Assembly: GCA_003597935.1 (NCBI GenBank)
Contig: QZJT01000135.1
Location: 1-55,447 of the forward strand
From: Phycisphaerales bacterium
Lineage (GTDB): Bacteria; Planctomycetota; Phycisphaerae; UBA1845
Direction: 5' to 3'
Length of the DNA: 55,447 bases
In this document: piece after piece, positions 25,480 to 35,700 of the stretch
Layout: each line of letters begins with the position of its first letter
How positions within the stretch are numbered: position 1 is the first letter of the stretch
Position numbers and translations under genes: made by a program
Notes under the pieces: model-generated
Seen by the model: only the letters and a program-made list of their open reading frames with translations
Told to the model about the DNA's origin: nothing
The model's database searches: none

Positions 25480-27032
25480 GGCTGCCCTCCAGGCTGCGTC
25501 GTCGGCTGCGAGTTGGCGTCGTTTGATTGTCCCAATGGCGCTCCCACGGTCTGCTCGAGGTCGGCCGTCGCGATCGCCGCCGCGGACCAGACGTCGAGAT
25601 AGCCGCGGCGCGCGTCCAACAGGGCGCGCTGCGCCTCCAGCAGGGCGAGGATCGGAGACTGGCCGGCCTGGAACGAGGCCGTCGCGAAGTCGAGGTTCTG
25701 CTGCACCTGCGGAAGGAGCTCGTCACGGTAGAAGGTCAGGTTCCGCTGGGCCGTCGCGGCCCGGTCGAAGAGAATGCGGATGTCGTGGGCGATGTTCAGG
25801 TACAGGTCCTCGTGGAGCCGCAGCGCCTGATCGTGCCGATACAGCGCTTGGGCAATCTGCGCCTGGTTCTGATCGAACAGCGGCAGCGTCATCGTCAGCG
25901 TCGGTCCCAGCTTCCAGTCGATCTGCTGATCGCGCGCCTCGCGCCTCTGGGTGCGCGACTCGATGTCGGGCACGGTCGGCGCTCCGGCCGCGATCGAGGC
26001 CCGGGCGAAGTCTGCGGCCACGTGCCGCCCGGGCTGAGCCCGGCGCTCGTTCTGCTCCAATCCGAAGCCGACCGAGATTTCAGGAAAGACCCTCGCATAC
26101 TCGAGCCGGATTTCCTGTTCGGCCGCATCCGCGGCCTGGGCCATGGAACGGAGATCGAGGCGTTTCTCCCGCGCCAGTTCGATCAGCGCGTCCGGCTCGC
26201 TCGCCCGCGTCTGCGGTGCGGGAAGCGGGTCGGTGAGCCGCAATGTATCGGGCGTCGAAGACAGCGACAGCAATCTGCCCAGTTCGCGCCGCGCGTTGGC
26301 CGCCGCGAGCCGCGCTTCGCGCTGGGCCAGCTCGGCACGCAACATCTCACCGCGCGCCAGGTTCACGTCCAGCAGGCTCGCGGCCCCGGCCTCCTGCTGC
26401 GCGCGGACCGTGTCGTGCGACTTCCGCAGCAGCTCCAGATTCTCCGCGGCGGTCTCGGCCAGCGCATCGGCCGCGACCGCGCGCCAGTAGGCCCGTTTCA
26501 CCTCCGCGACCAGCTCGCCGGCCGTGCGCGCGATCCGCAACACCGCCTCCTCGATGCGGTTTGCTGCGATGTCGCGTCGAATCGGGATCTGCCACAGGTC
26601 GACGATGTTCTGTGAAAGATCGAGTGCGAAGTTCGCCAGACCGCCGCCCTCTGGAAGCAGGATTCCCAAGCCCAGCGTGGGGTTCGACAGCAGGCCTGAC
26701 TGGACCCAGTCGGCCCGCGCGACGCCGATCTCCAGGAACGCCGCCTGGAGCTTGCGGTTGTTGACCAGCGCTACGCGGACGGCTTCATCGAGCGTCACGC
26801 CATCGCCGACGATCGCCTCCAACTCCGCGCTGGATAACGCCGGCTCGGTCGGGTCGTACGCGGCCTCATACGCAGTGCTGCCTCGGATCAACTCGCGCAC
26901 ACGCGTGTAATCGGGTCGCGGGTCAATGTGGGCGCAGCCTGCGATCGTCATGGTCGTCAGTGCCAGCAGAACGACGCGACTCGCGCGCCGCTGCGCGGTC
27001 CTGGAATGTCGGCCAGCATCTCGTTGATTCAT
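25476..27032 (-). CDS. TolC-family outer-membrane efflux channel (CzcC/CusC-like)
   Basis: 518 residues. Lipoprotein-type signal (MTIAGCAHI) after a basic start. Two outer-membrane efflux repeats: the first from about residue 75 (TLDEAVRVALVNNRKLQAAF...SNPTLGLG), the second from about 285 (EPDALIELAREKRLDLRSMA...GFGLEQN). Both are the long-helix pattern of TolC channels, with coiled-coil segments rich in Ala/Glu/Arg. The tail is Gln/Pro-rich. With the adaptor and RND pump upstream it completes a tripartite exporter spanning both membranes. The start has GAGG before the ATG, 29 bp after the pump stop. Confidence 0.88.
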   Translation of the reverse strand: MNQRDAGRHSRTAQRRASRVVLLALTTMTIAGCAHIDPRPDYTRVRELIRGSTAYEAAYDPTEPALSSAELEAIVGDGVTLDEAVRVALVNNRKLQAAFLEIGVARADWVQSGLLSNPTLGLGILLPEGGGLANFALDLSQNIVDLWQIPIRRDIAANRIEEAVLRIARTAGELVAEVKRAYWRAVAADALAETAAENLELLRKSHDTVRAQQEAGAASLLDVNLARGEMLRAELAQREARLAAANARRELGRLLSLSSTPDTLRLTDPLPAPQTRASEPDALIELAREKRLDLRSMAQAADAAEQEIRLEYARVFPEISVGFGLEQNERRAQPGRHVAADFARASIAAGAPTVPDIESRTQRREARDQQIDWKLGPTLTMTLPLFDQNQAQIAQALYRHDQALRLHEDLYLNIAHDIRILFDRAATAQRNLTFYRDELLPQVQQNLDFATASFQAGQSPILALLEAQRALLDARRGYLDVWSAAAIATADLEQTVGAPLGQSNDANSQPTTQPGGQP

Positions 27033-27061
27033 CCACTCGCCTCGCTGCCTGGTTGACTACT

Positions 27062-30000
27062 TTACGCGGGCGACGCCCGCAGGGCGTGCAGCGTGCGCGA
27101 CAGGTCCTCGTCCGTATCCACGGCCGATTCCGCCTCGACCGGTTTGCCGAACCGGACGAACAAGGCCGGCACGACGACCATATTCAGAAACGTCGACGAG
27201 AGCAGGCCGAACAGGATCACCATCGCCATCGGCCGCAGGATCTCGTTGCCGGGCCGCTCGGCCCCGATCGTCAACGGGATCAGCGCCAGGCCCGCCGCCA
27301 GCGCGGTCATCAGGATCGGCGCCAATCGCTCCATGGCGCCGCGCCGCACCGCCTCGCGAAAGTCGGCGACGCCTTCGTAGCGCTGAAGATGCCGGATGTG
27401 CGCGACCATCAGGATGCCGTTCCGCGCGGCGATCCCGAACACCGTGATGAACCCGATTAAAGACGCCACCGACAGGGACCCGCCGGAGAGGAAGACGCCG
27501 GCGACGCCGCCGATCAGCGCCAACGGCAGGTTCACCATGATCAGCAGCGCGTCGCGGACCGAGCGGAAGACCACGTGCAGCAGGAAGCCGATTCCCAGCA
27601 CGATGACGACGCCGAGAATGCTGAGGATGCGCGTGGTCTGTTCCTCGCTCTCGAACTGGCCGCCATATTCGACAAAGTAGCCCTCGGGCAGCTCTACCTG
27701 CCGTCCGACCATACCCTGAATGTCGCCGACGACGCCGCGAACGTCACGCGCGGCCACGTTGCACATGACGACGATCTTGCGCTGCACGTTTTCTCGCACG
27801 ATCAGGTTCGGCCCGCGCTCCTCGCTGATCCGGGCCAGGGCCTTCAGCGGCACCTTCGTAGCGTCCGGCGTATCCACGAGGAGGTTGCCAACCCCTTCGA
27901 GCTTCTCGCCCGGCGCCACCGAACTGCCGTGGCCGTTGCCGATGCGCACGACCAGGTCGAAGGCGTTCTTGCCCTCCAGCACCTGCGTGACGGACTGGCC
28001 CCGGAAGCCGGCCTCGACCGTCTCGGCCACGTCGCGGATGTGCAGGCCGTAGCGGGCGATGGCGTCGCGATCGAACTCGATCCGTAGAACGGGCACGTCG
28101 GTCTGTTGCTCGGTCGAGAGGTCCACGACCCCGGGTATGTCGCGCATTCCGGCCTCCACCTGCCTGGCCAGGTCGCGCAGTTTGCGCAGGTCGTCGCCGA
28201 AGATCTTCACGGCGATGCTGGCCCGCGTTCCGGAGATCATGTGGTCGATGCGGTGCCCGATCGGCTGGCCGAAGGTAGCCTGAACGCCGGGGATTACCGC
28301 CAGGTCGTTGCGAAGCGCCGCCAGCAGCTCGAGCTTGGTTCGTTTCGGCTTCCCCAGCCGTGTCGGCGCCTCCATGTCCAGCGTCAGATCGATCTCGCTC
28401 GCCTCGACGCCCTGGACGTGCTCGTCCTCCTCGGCCCGCCCCGTGCGGCGGCCGATGGCGACGATCTCCGGGTGTTGCATGAGCGTCTCCTGCACGGCGA
28501 GCGCCAACTCGTCGCTCTGATCGAGGGAGGTGCCCGGAAGCGTCACCAACCCAACAACCAGCGCGCCCTCGTTGAACTCCGGCAGGAAGTTGCGACCCGC
28601 TAAGGTGACGCCCGCGCTGGATGCAATTAACAGTGCCAGCGTGGGCACGAGAACGAGCCACGGGTAGCACATGGCCGGCCCCAGTACGACCGCGTACAGG
28701 CGCTTGAGCCAGCGCACGAAGGCCGGTTCGAGCCCGGCGGTGATCGTCTTGCTCCTGGGGAGCATGTAGTACGCCAACGCGGGCGTGAGCGTCAGGGCAA
28801 CGGCCAGCGAGGCGGCCAGCGCCACCGTGAACGCCACTCCGAGTGGCAAGAGCAGCCGCCCTTCAACGCCGGAGAGGAAGAAGATCGGCACGAAGACCAG
28901 CAGGATGATCAGCGTCGCGAAGACGATCGGCGCGCGAACCTCGACGCTGGCGTGGTAGATCACCGCCAGGGGACTCACCTGCCGCGATCCAGCCAGGCCG
29001 CGATCCTCCCTCAGGCGCCGGACGATGTTCTCGACGCCGATGATGGCGTCATCGACAAGCGACCCGATAGCGATAGCCATGCCGCCGAGCGTCATGGTGT
29101 TGATCGTGGCGCCGAACGCGCGCAGCGCGAGGATCGTGATCACCAGGGAAAGCGGAATCGCCAGAAGCGTGATGAAGCTGGCGCGCAAGCTCCCCAGGAA
29201 CACGAGCACGATCACGACGACCAGCAGGCCGCCTTCCCAGAGGGCTTTCACGACATTGCCGATGGACGCCTCGATGAAGTTCGCCTGGCGGAACAGCCGC
29301 TTGTTGATCAGCATTCCCGCCGGCAGGCCCGCCTGGAGCTCGTCCAGAATCCGGTCCAGCCGCTGGGTCAATTCCACCGTGTTGGCCCCGGGCTGTTTCT
29401 GGATGGCGATGATCACGCCGGGCTCGTTGATCGGCTCCCAGCGCTCGCCGCGGCGCGACGAGTAGCCCGTGCCGCGCTTGATCGCCGCGCCGATGCCCAC
29501 GACGCCCAGGTCCGACACCTTGATCGGCCGGCCGTTGCGCACCGTGATGACGGTATCGCCGATGTCCGCAGTCGTGCGGAACCGCCCGATGCCCTGGATG
29601 ATCGACTCGCGCCCGCCCTCCGACAGGAAGCCGGCCGAGACGTTCTCATTGGCGTTCCGAACGGCTTCTGTGACCTCCGCGACGCTGATCTGAAAGGCGC
29701 GCAGCCGCTGTGGCGAGAGCACGACCTGGTACTGCTTCTCGTCGCCGCCGATGGGTGTCACCTGAGAAACCCCGGCCAAAGAGAGCAGGCGACGGCGAAT
29801 CTGGGTTGTCGCGACGGTCCGCAGTTCGAGTTGGTCGTGCCGGTCGGAGGTCAGCGAGACAAACAGGATTTCGCCCATGATCGACGAAACCGGGGCGAGC
29901 ACGGGTGGTTCCACTTGGGGCGGCAGGCTGCGCGCCACGGTCGTCAGCCGCTCGTTCACGGTCTGGCGAGCGCGGTAAATGTCGGTGCCCCATTCGAACT

Positions 30001-30286
30001 CGATCCAAACGACGGCGATGCCGACCGCCGTCGCGGACCGCACCCGCCGCACGTCGGTGGCGCCGTTGACCGCCGTCTCGATCGGGAACGTGACGAGCGT
30101 CTCCATCTCTTCGGGGGCCATGCCGTGGCCTTCGACGAGGACGGTCACCGTCGGCGCGGTCAGGTCGGGGAACACGTCGACGGGCATGCGGTTGCCAACA
30201 TACGTGCCGGCGATCAGGAGAATTACCGAAATAATGAGCACCACGAGTCGGTTCGCGAGCGACCAGCGGATCAGGAAGTTCACCAT
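27062..30286 (-). CDS. Heavy-metal efflux RND pump (CzcA/CusA family)
   Basis: Proton-driven inner-membrane pump, 1074 residues, full length for the family. The start is MVNFLIRWSLANRLVVLIIS with helix 1, followed by the RMPVDVFPDLTAPTVTV entry to the periplasmic domain. Helix 4 region reads GGMAIAIGSLVDDAIIGVEN, the place of the proton-relay acidic residues. C-terminal helices include GFITVFGIAARNGILMVAHI and MTALAAGLALIPLTIG. The helix-4 wording differs from both the CzcA type (DFGLIVDGA) and the CusA type (GAMVDAA), so the metal cannot be assigned. AGGAGCC precedes the ATG, 11 bp after the adaptor stop. Confidence 0.92.
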   Translation of the reverse strand: MVNFLIRWSLANRLVVLIISVILLIAGTYVGNRMPVDVFPDLTAPTVTVLVEGHGMAPEEMETLVTFPIETAVNGATDVRRVRSATAVGIAVVWIEFEWGTDIYRARQTVNERLTTVARSLPPQVEPPVLAPVSSIMGEILFVSLTSDRHDQLELRTVATTQIRRRLLSLAGVSQVTPIGGDEKQYQVVLSPQRLRAFQISVAEVTEAVRNANENVSAGFLSEGGRESIIQGIGRFRTTADIGDTVITVRNGRPIKVSDLGVVGIGAAIKRGTGYSSRRGERWEPINEPGVIIAIQKQPGANTVELTQRLDRILDELQAGLPAGMLINKRLFRQANFIEASIGNVVKALWEGGLLVVVIVLVFLGSLRASFITLLAIPLSLVITILALRAFGATINTMTLGGMAIAIGSLVDDAIIGVENIVRRLREDRGLAGSRQVSPLAVIYHASVEVRAPIVFATLIILLVFVPIFFLSGVEGRLLLPLGVAFTVALAASLAVALTLTPALAYYMLPRSKTITAGLEPAFVRWLKRLYAVVLGPAMCYPWLVLVPTLALLIASSAGVTLAGRNFLPEFNEGALVVGLVTLPGTSLDQSDELALAVQETLMQHPEIVAIGRRTGRAEEDEHVQGVEASEIDLTLDMEAPTRLGKPKRTKLELLAALRNDLAVIPGVQATFGQPIGHRIDHMISGTRASIAVKIFGDDLRKLRDLARQVEAGMRDIPGVVDLSTEQQTDVPVLRIEFDRDAIARYGLHIRDVAETVEAGFRGQSVTQVLEGKNAFDLVVRIGNGHGSSVAPGEKLEGVGNLLVDTPDATKVPLKALARISEERGPNLIVRENVQRKIVVMCNVAARDVRGVVGDIQGMVGRQVELPEGYFVEYGGQFESEEQTTRILSILGVVIVLGIGFLLHVVFRSVRDALLIMVNLPLALIGGVAGVFLSGGSLSVASLIGFITVFGIAARNGILMVAHIRHLQRYEGVADFREAVRRGAMERLAPILMTALAAGLALIPLTIGAERPGNEILRPMAMVILFGLLSSTFLNMVVVPALFVRFGKPVEAESAVDTDEDLSRTLHALRASPA

Positions 30287-30297
30287 GGCGCCGGCTC

Positions 30298-32022
30298 CTA
30301 ATGTGCGTGGCCGTGACCGAACGTGCTCGGCGACTGCGACGCCAGGTGGATCGCGTACGCCCCTCTGGCCGCCAGGCGCTCACCCGCTTCGAGGCCGCAT
30401 TTCACCTCGACCCAGCCGGCGTCGCGGACACCCAGCTCCAGCTCGCGCTTCTGAAACAGCTCGCCTTCCAGGCACACGAATGCGATCGGCTGGCCGCTTT
30501 CCAGCACGATGCACTCCTGCGGGATCGCAACGGCATCTAGGCTTCGCCGCGTTTCGAGGAACAGGTCCACAAACAACCCTGCTCGAAGCCGGCCGTCGCG
30601 GTTCGGAACCTCGTAACGCACCGGAACCGTCCGCGACTGCGGGTCGATGACCGTGCCGACGTGGACCAGCCTGCCGCCCGCAGCGAGCAGATCGTGGTGT
30701 CGCTCGGGCTCGCTCGCGACGGTCATGTTCGCGGTGGGCTCGCCCGGCAACCGGTGCAGATCGAACTCGGAAATCTGGCCGACCACCCACACGTGTTCGA
30801 GGTTGACGATCCGAAAGATCTCCTGGTGGGCGTCCACGTGCTCGCCCTCGATGTGGACGATCGAGACGATCTGTCCGTCGATGGGCGCCCGTACGGGCAA
30901 TTGCAGGTTGGCCTGCGGCGCGGGATCGCCGCCGAAGGCCTGCGACCTCAACTCGACGATGCGCTGCCGCGCCAACTCGTACTGCGTCTTCATCTGCTCG
31001 GCGGCGCCAAACTCGATCTTGGCAAGCTCGAAGCCCTGCTCCGCCTCGTCGAACTGCTGGTCTGTGCCTACGCCTTTCTGCTTGAGTTCCATGGCGCGGT
31101 CGAAGGCGCGCTGAGCGAAACCCAGCCTGGTCTTCGCCTGAGCGAGCGTCTTTTCCACCTCCGTGCCGCGCAGCAGCAACTCGACCTCCAGCGCCTGGAA
31201 CTGCGCCAGGTTCGCGCTGAGCTGCGCCGCTTCCGTGGCCGGCAAGGCCGGCTCGACCAGCGCCAGCACCTGGCCGGCCTCGACGCGGTCGCCGATCTTC
31301 GGCCACGGCGCGTCGGCCGATCGGACCAGGCGTCCCGCGACCGGCGCTCCGGCTAGCGCCGAGTGGCCGGACGGCGCCTCGATCTGTCCGGGAATCTGGA
31401 GCCGCTCCACAAGCGTCCGTTTCTCGGCCTGGGCCAGGCGCATCGCGAGCTTCCATTGCTGCTCCATGAGGAACGGGACTGTGTCGGCCGGCTCCTCCTG
31501 GGACTCTCGTTCGGCCGCATGCTGCGCTTCGTGAAGGTCGGGATAGACGACGAGTTCCAGCTCGATGGACTCGTCGATCTGCGGTGACGCGATGGCGATC
31601 CGGCTCTTGTAGGTGCCGGCGCGACCAAACTTCAGCTCGGGCGTGAACAGCCCGTCGCGCTTGGGGCCGGGCACGCCGGCCTCGACGCGGCTCCCATCGG
31701 TCGCCGCAGCGGTCAACGTCAGCCTTCCGGACCGGACCGGCTCGCCCGTCGCCAGGACGGTCAGGTGCGTAATGAACGTGGCCGTCTCGCCGACCACGAG
31801 CCGCGGGTATTCCATGAACAGCTCGACCTTCGGCGTGAACAGCGTGACGCTGACGGGCTCAAGCTCGGTGACGCCGGCCGGGGCTTGCCCGTGCTCGTGG
31901 CCGTGGTTTCTGCCGTCCGGAGCTGGATTCCCGCCGGGGTTGCCGGTTTGCCGCTTGCAGCCCCATGCGAGGGTCAGCATCGCAGCGGCGACGATAAGAT
32001 CAGTGCGTGAGAGTCGATTCAT
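30298..32022 (-). CDS. RND efflux periplasmic adaptor (CusB/CzcB-like), His-rich
   Basis: 574 residues from the ATG at 32022, which opens a lipoprotein signal ending LAWGCKRQ. An N-terminal His cluster (NHGHEHGQ) and a C-terminal one (FGHGHAH) suggest metal binding. About 150 residues of beta-rich extra domain precede the usual adaptor: barrel-sandwich part (LVRSADAPWPKIGDRVEAGQ), long helical hairpin (residues ~290-390, ELLLRGTEVEKTLAQAKTRL), second half PVRAPIDGQIVSIVHIEGEH, and beta-barrel/membrane-proximal domain. It connects the pump to the outer-membrane channel. Second gene of the operon. Confidence 0.9.
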   Translation of the reverse strand: MNRLSRTDLIVAAAMLTLAWGCKRQTGNPGGNPAPDGRNHGHEHGQAPAGVTELEPVSVTLFTPKVELFMEYPRLVVGETATFITHLTVLATGEPVRSGRLTLTAAATDGSRVEAGVPGPKRDGLFTPELKFGRAGTYKSRIAIASPQIDESIELELVVYPDLHEAQHAAERESQEEPADTVPFLMEQQWKLAMRLAQAEKRTLVERLQIPGQIEAPSGHSALAGAPVAGRLVRSADAPWPKIGDRVEAGQVLALVEPALPATEAAQLSANLAQFQALEVELLLRGTEVEKTLAQAKTRLGFAQRAFDRAMELKQKGVGTDQQFDEAEQGFELAKIEFGAAEQMKTQYELARQRIVELRSQAFGGDPAPQANLQLPVRAPIDGQIVSIVHIEGEHVDAHQEIFRIVNLEHVWVVGQISEFDLHRLPGEPTANMTVASEPERHHDLLAAGGRLVHVGTVIDPQSRTVPVRYEVPNRDGRLRAGLFVDLFLETRRSLDAVAIPQECIVLESGQPIAFVCLEGELFQKRELELGVRDAGWVEVKCGLEAGERLAARGAYAIHLASQSPSTFGHGHAH

Positions 32023-32115
32023 TTCACAATCCAAGGGTGCTATGGAGACCTGTCCGCCGAGACGATCGGCGCAGGGAACCTTCACTGACAGCGCAGGACG
32101 GTTACAGGCAGGGAT

Positions 32116-32652
32116 TCACAGCAGGAGGGCGTGGCCGCGCAGGAGCAGATTGCGGACCACCCCTGTAGCGCGAGGTGGGCCCGGAGACTCCCAGTCGCCT
32201 GGGAGCGCGCCAACGGAGGGGTCGGTTTCAGCGACGATAGCGGCAAAGTCGCTCGTCGGAAGCATCGTCGCCAGAAGCATGCGCGACGCCGAGTTCGACA
32301 GTCGGGTCAGCCATTCGCCGTTTGGCAACCGCAACAGGAGTCCGCCGTCGACCGGGCAAAAGCGTCCGGTCACGCAATCCTCGGCATCTGTCGCGATCGG
32401 CCGCTCGGCGATCAGTGCTGGGGCCGAGTCCCAGGCCCACGTGTGCTGGCCGTCGTGCTGGACAGGCCAGGTTTCGGGTGCCCGAGACTTGAAAACGTGA
32501 GCATGACTGCCCTCGTCGTCGTGCTCGTGAAGAAAGAGCACATCCGCCCGGAGTGATGATAGGACGAACGCCGGCAGCGCAGCGAACAGGGTGAGCACGC
32601 GCACGATGCGCTCGCGCCGCTCTCGCCGTGACGTTCGCAGATTCTGTCCCAT
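32116..32652 (-). CDS. His-rich putative exported protein, first gene of metal-efflux operon
   Basis: 178 residues from the ATG at 32652 (AAGGA upstream; the frame opens at 32688). A basic start (RTSRRERRERIVRVL) leads into a hydrophobic segment TLFAALPAFVLSSLRADVLF, probably a signal peptide or anchor. After it comes LHEHDDEGSHAHVF, a His/Asp cluster suited to metal binding, and a variable region. No known enzyme motif. Ninety-three bp before the adaptor gene on the same strand, so it likely belongs to the operon as a periplasmic metal sensor, chaperone or accessory; that role is inferred. Confidence 0.72.
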   Translation of the reverse strand: MGQNLRTSRRERRERIVRVLTLFAALPAFVLSSLRADVLFLHEHDDEGSHAHVFKSRAPETWPVQHDGQHTWAWDSAPALIAERPIATDAEDCVTGRFCPVDGGLLLRLPNGEWLTRLSNSASRMLLATMLPTSDFAAIVAETDPSVGALPGDWESPGPPRATGVVRNLLLRGHALLL

Positions 32653-32781
32653 CGGTCCTTCAGTTCCAGCTTTCCAGAAAGTTAGCACAGGTCAGCGCAC
32701 GTGTCAACCGGCCCGTTGCGACCTTCCCCCCCGATTCGTCGGCGCCCGGAGATGGGAGTATCGTGCTCCCGGGAGGTGCTC

Positions 32782-35700
32782 ATGCGTCACGGATCGATCG
32801 GCGGGCGCGGCGCCGGTGCTCCAGCCCGCCGGCGGGATACAATCGCAGCGATGTCGAATCGCGCCCGCGAGGCAGGCAACATCGCCGCCGGGTCCGGCGA
32901 GGGTCGCGTGCGCCCGGCCGGGTGGCTTGTCGTCGTGGCCGCCCTGCTGATGGGGCTGCCCACGCTGCGCGGGCGGTTCGTCGGCGGCGACGACCATCGG
33001 CTGGTGCTCGATCACGTGCTGGTCAGCCGGCCGTCCTGGTCGCACGCGGTGCAGCTTCTGGGCATGGTACACCGCGATCTTTACCAGCCTCTGCCGCTGC
33101 TGTCGTTCTCGGCCGAATTCGCGGTACTTCGGGCGCTGGGCCTGCAGGCCGACCTCACCGGGCCTGGAGGGGGGGCGTGGCTCTTCCACCTGACCAACGT
33201 GCTGCTGCACGGACTGAACGCCTGGCTGGTGTGGCGGCTGATCCGTCGGCTGCACCCGGACTGGCGGGTGGCGGCCTGTGCCGGGGTGCTGTTCGCCATC
33301 CATCCGTTGCAGGTCGAGGTGGTGGCGTGGGTCAACGGCCGCATGATGCTCATGTCGACGCTGTTCGTGCTGCTGACGCTGCAGGCGTGGCTGCGCTTCC
33401 TGGACCTCGGCGAGCCGCGTGGTTCGCGCGCGGATGGTCGCAGCGAGCTGCGGGCTTCAGCCCGCGCGGGTGGTCGTAGCGAGCCGCGGGCTTCCGCCCG
33501 CGCGGACGATCTCAGCGAGCCGCGGGCTTCAGCCCGCGCGGAGTCTCGCCCGTCACACGGTCTCCCCTCTTCGACGGGCCAATCGTGGGTGCTCGGTCTG
33601 ATTGTCCTGCTCTGCGTCACGGCTGCCATGATGAGCAAGGTGCGCGTGTCCATGCCCGTGCTCATGCTCGTCGTCGCGGTTGCATCACGAAACGCCCGCG
33701 GAGCCTGGCGCCGCTACGCCGGCCGAAACGCCGCGCGGGCTGAAGCCGGCGGCTCGCTGGGATCGTCCGCGCGGGCTGAAGCCCGCGGCTCGCTGGCAAG
33801 TCAAGACGGCGACCGTTGCCCAGCCGGGTGGCGGCGGCCGTCGGTCATCGTTCTCTGGACGCTTGCGGCGCTGATCACCGCGGGCTTCACCTGGCTGAAC
33901 GTCGTCGCCACGGTGGACAGCGACATGTTCCTGCAGGGAGCGCAGAAGCTCCAGGGGCCGCGCGTCGCACGGGCCATCATCGCGCTGGCCTGGTATCTGA
34001 GCCACGTGGTGTGGCCCGTGGGACTATCGGCGTGGTACGAGCCGATCGCGGTGGTCTCGTGGGCCGATGCCCGGACCGTAGCTTCCCTGGCGATCGTGCT
34101 GCTCGTCGTGGCGGCCGTCGCCGCGTCGGTCCGAGGGACGCGGGTCGGCCTGTACGGGTTCGGATGGTTCCTGGCGTCGATCGCATCGACGCTGCCGTTG
34201 ATTCCGTCGCGCAACCTGCTGGCGGCGGACCGGTACACGTACCTTCCGATCATCGGACTCCTGTGGATCGCCGCGGCGGTCGGCGTCTCGCTGATGCGCC
34301 GGCAGGCCGGCGTCGAGGCGGCTGCGCCGTCCGACGAAGGACAGCCGGGCACGCCCGCGGGCAGACGGGTCGGACCGGCCGCTCGATGGCTGACCTGGGG
34401 GGGGGCGACGGTGGTCTTTGCGGCGCTACTGGCGACGTCCTGGAAAACGAGCGGCTACTACCTCGACTCCGTCGCCAAGATGGCGCGCAATCTGGATATC
34501 CACCCGGATTCCCCCAACATGCACGCCAAGCTCGGCTGGGCCTGCCTTCAGAGCGGCGACGCGCGCCGGGGGCTGGAGCTGGGGCGTGAAGAGCTTCGCC
34601 TGCACGCGGACGAAACCGCCGACGAGGCGTGGCAGTTGATCGGACTGAGCCTCCTGCAGCTCGGGGAGGCGGAAGCCGCCATCGACGCCCTTGAGAGAGC
34701 GGTCGCTGCCGCGCCCGACAACAAGCAGGCCCATTACCGGCTGGCCTCGGCGCTGGCCGACGCCGGGCGCGATCAGGAGGCCCTCGCGGCATTTCGCCGG
34801 ATCATCCCGCAATTGCCGAACTTCAATCCGGGGCTGTTCAAGGCGGCCGGGCTGTATCGCCGGATGGGCCTGCGCGACGACGCCCGCGGGCTGTACGAGC
34901 AGATGCTCACGAACAACGAGTACGACATCTATGCCCCGGTGGCGCTGGCGGAGATGGACGTGGAGGACGCCCGCTATGAGGCGGCGGCCGATCGGCTGGC
35001 GGCGCTGCTGGCGTGGTATCCGGAACACGCCGCTGCCGCGACGAACCTGGGCGTGTGTCACACGCGGCTGGACCGGCCGGATGAGGCGCTGGCGGCCTAC
35101 CGCCACGCCGTCGAGGTGGATCCACGGGCCGTGCAGGCGTGGCTCAACATGGCGCTGCTGCTGGCCGCCGAGGATCGCACCGCCGAGGCGGAACGCACGT
35201 TCCTGCACGCCTGCGACGTCAGCGGCGGACAGTGGGACGTGCTGCTGGCGACGCATCATTTCTACCTGAACGCCGACCGACCGGACCGGGCGGTGGACCT
35301 GTGGCGGGCGTGGACTACGGGGGGGGGCGGCGACGTGCGGGGGCGCATCTGGCTGGGCTGGGCGCTGACGCTCCATGGCGGGTTGAGCGAGGCGGCCGCA
35401 ACGTTGCAATCGGCGGCGGTAATGCTGCAATCGGCAGCGGCCATGCCGCAATCGACGGCGGCGAAGCTCGGTGGATCGCCGCCCCATCCACAGGGCGGAT
35501 CGTCGGCGGAGTCGAACGGCTCGCTACCGCACCTGGAGGCCGGGCCGCTGCTCCTGGCCGCTCGTGCCCTGCTGGCGGCGGCAGCGCCGTCCCCTTCAGA
35601 ACTCCTCGCCCCGCTCGATGCGCTTATTGCGGAGCAATCGGCGGGCGCCACGGTGGCGAAATCCGAACTGCTCGACGCGCTGACGTGGTACGGCGAGCGC

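Noticed and set aside
28952..30301. 449-codon plus-strand open frame
   Set aside because: Antisense to the RND pump, which is full length and motif-complete.
33410..33794. CRISPR array
   Set aside because: The repeats are palindromic, few, in both orientations, without uniform spacers, and lie inside a reading frame.
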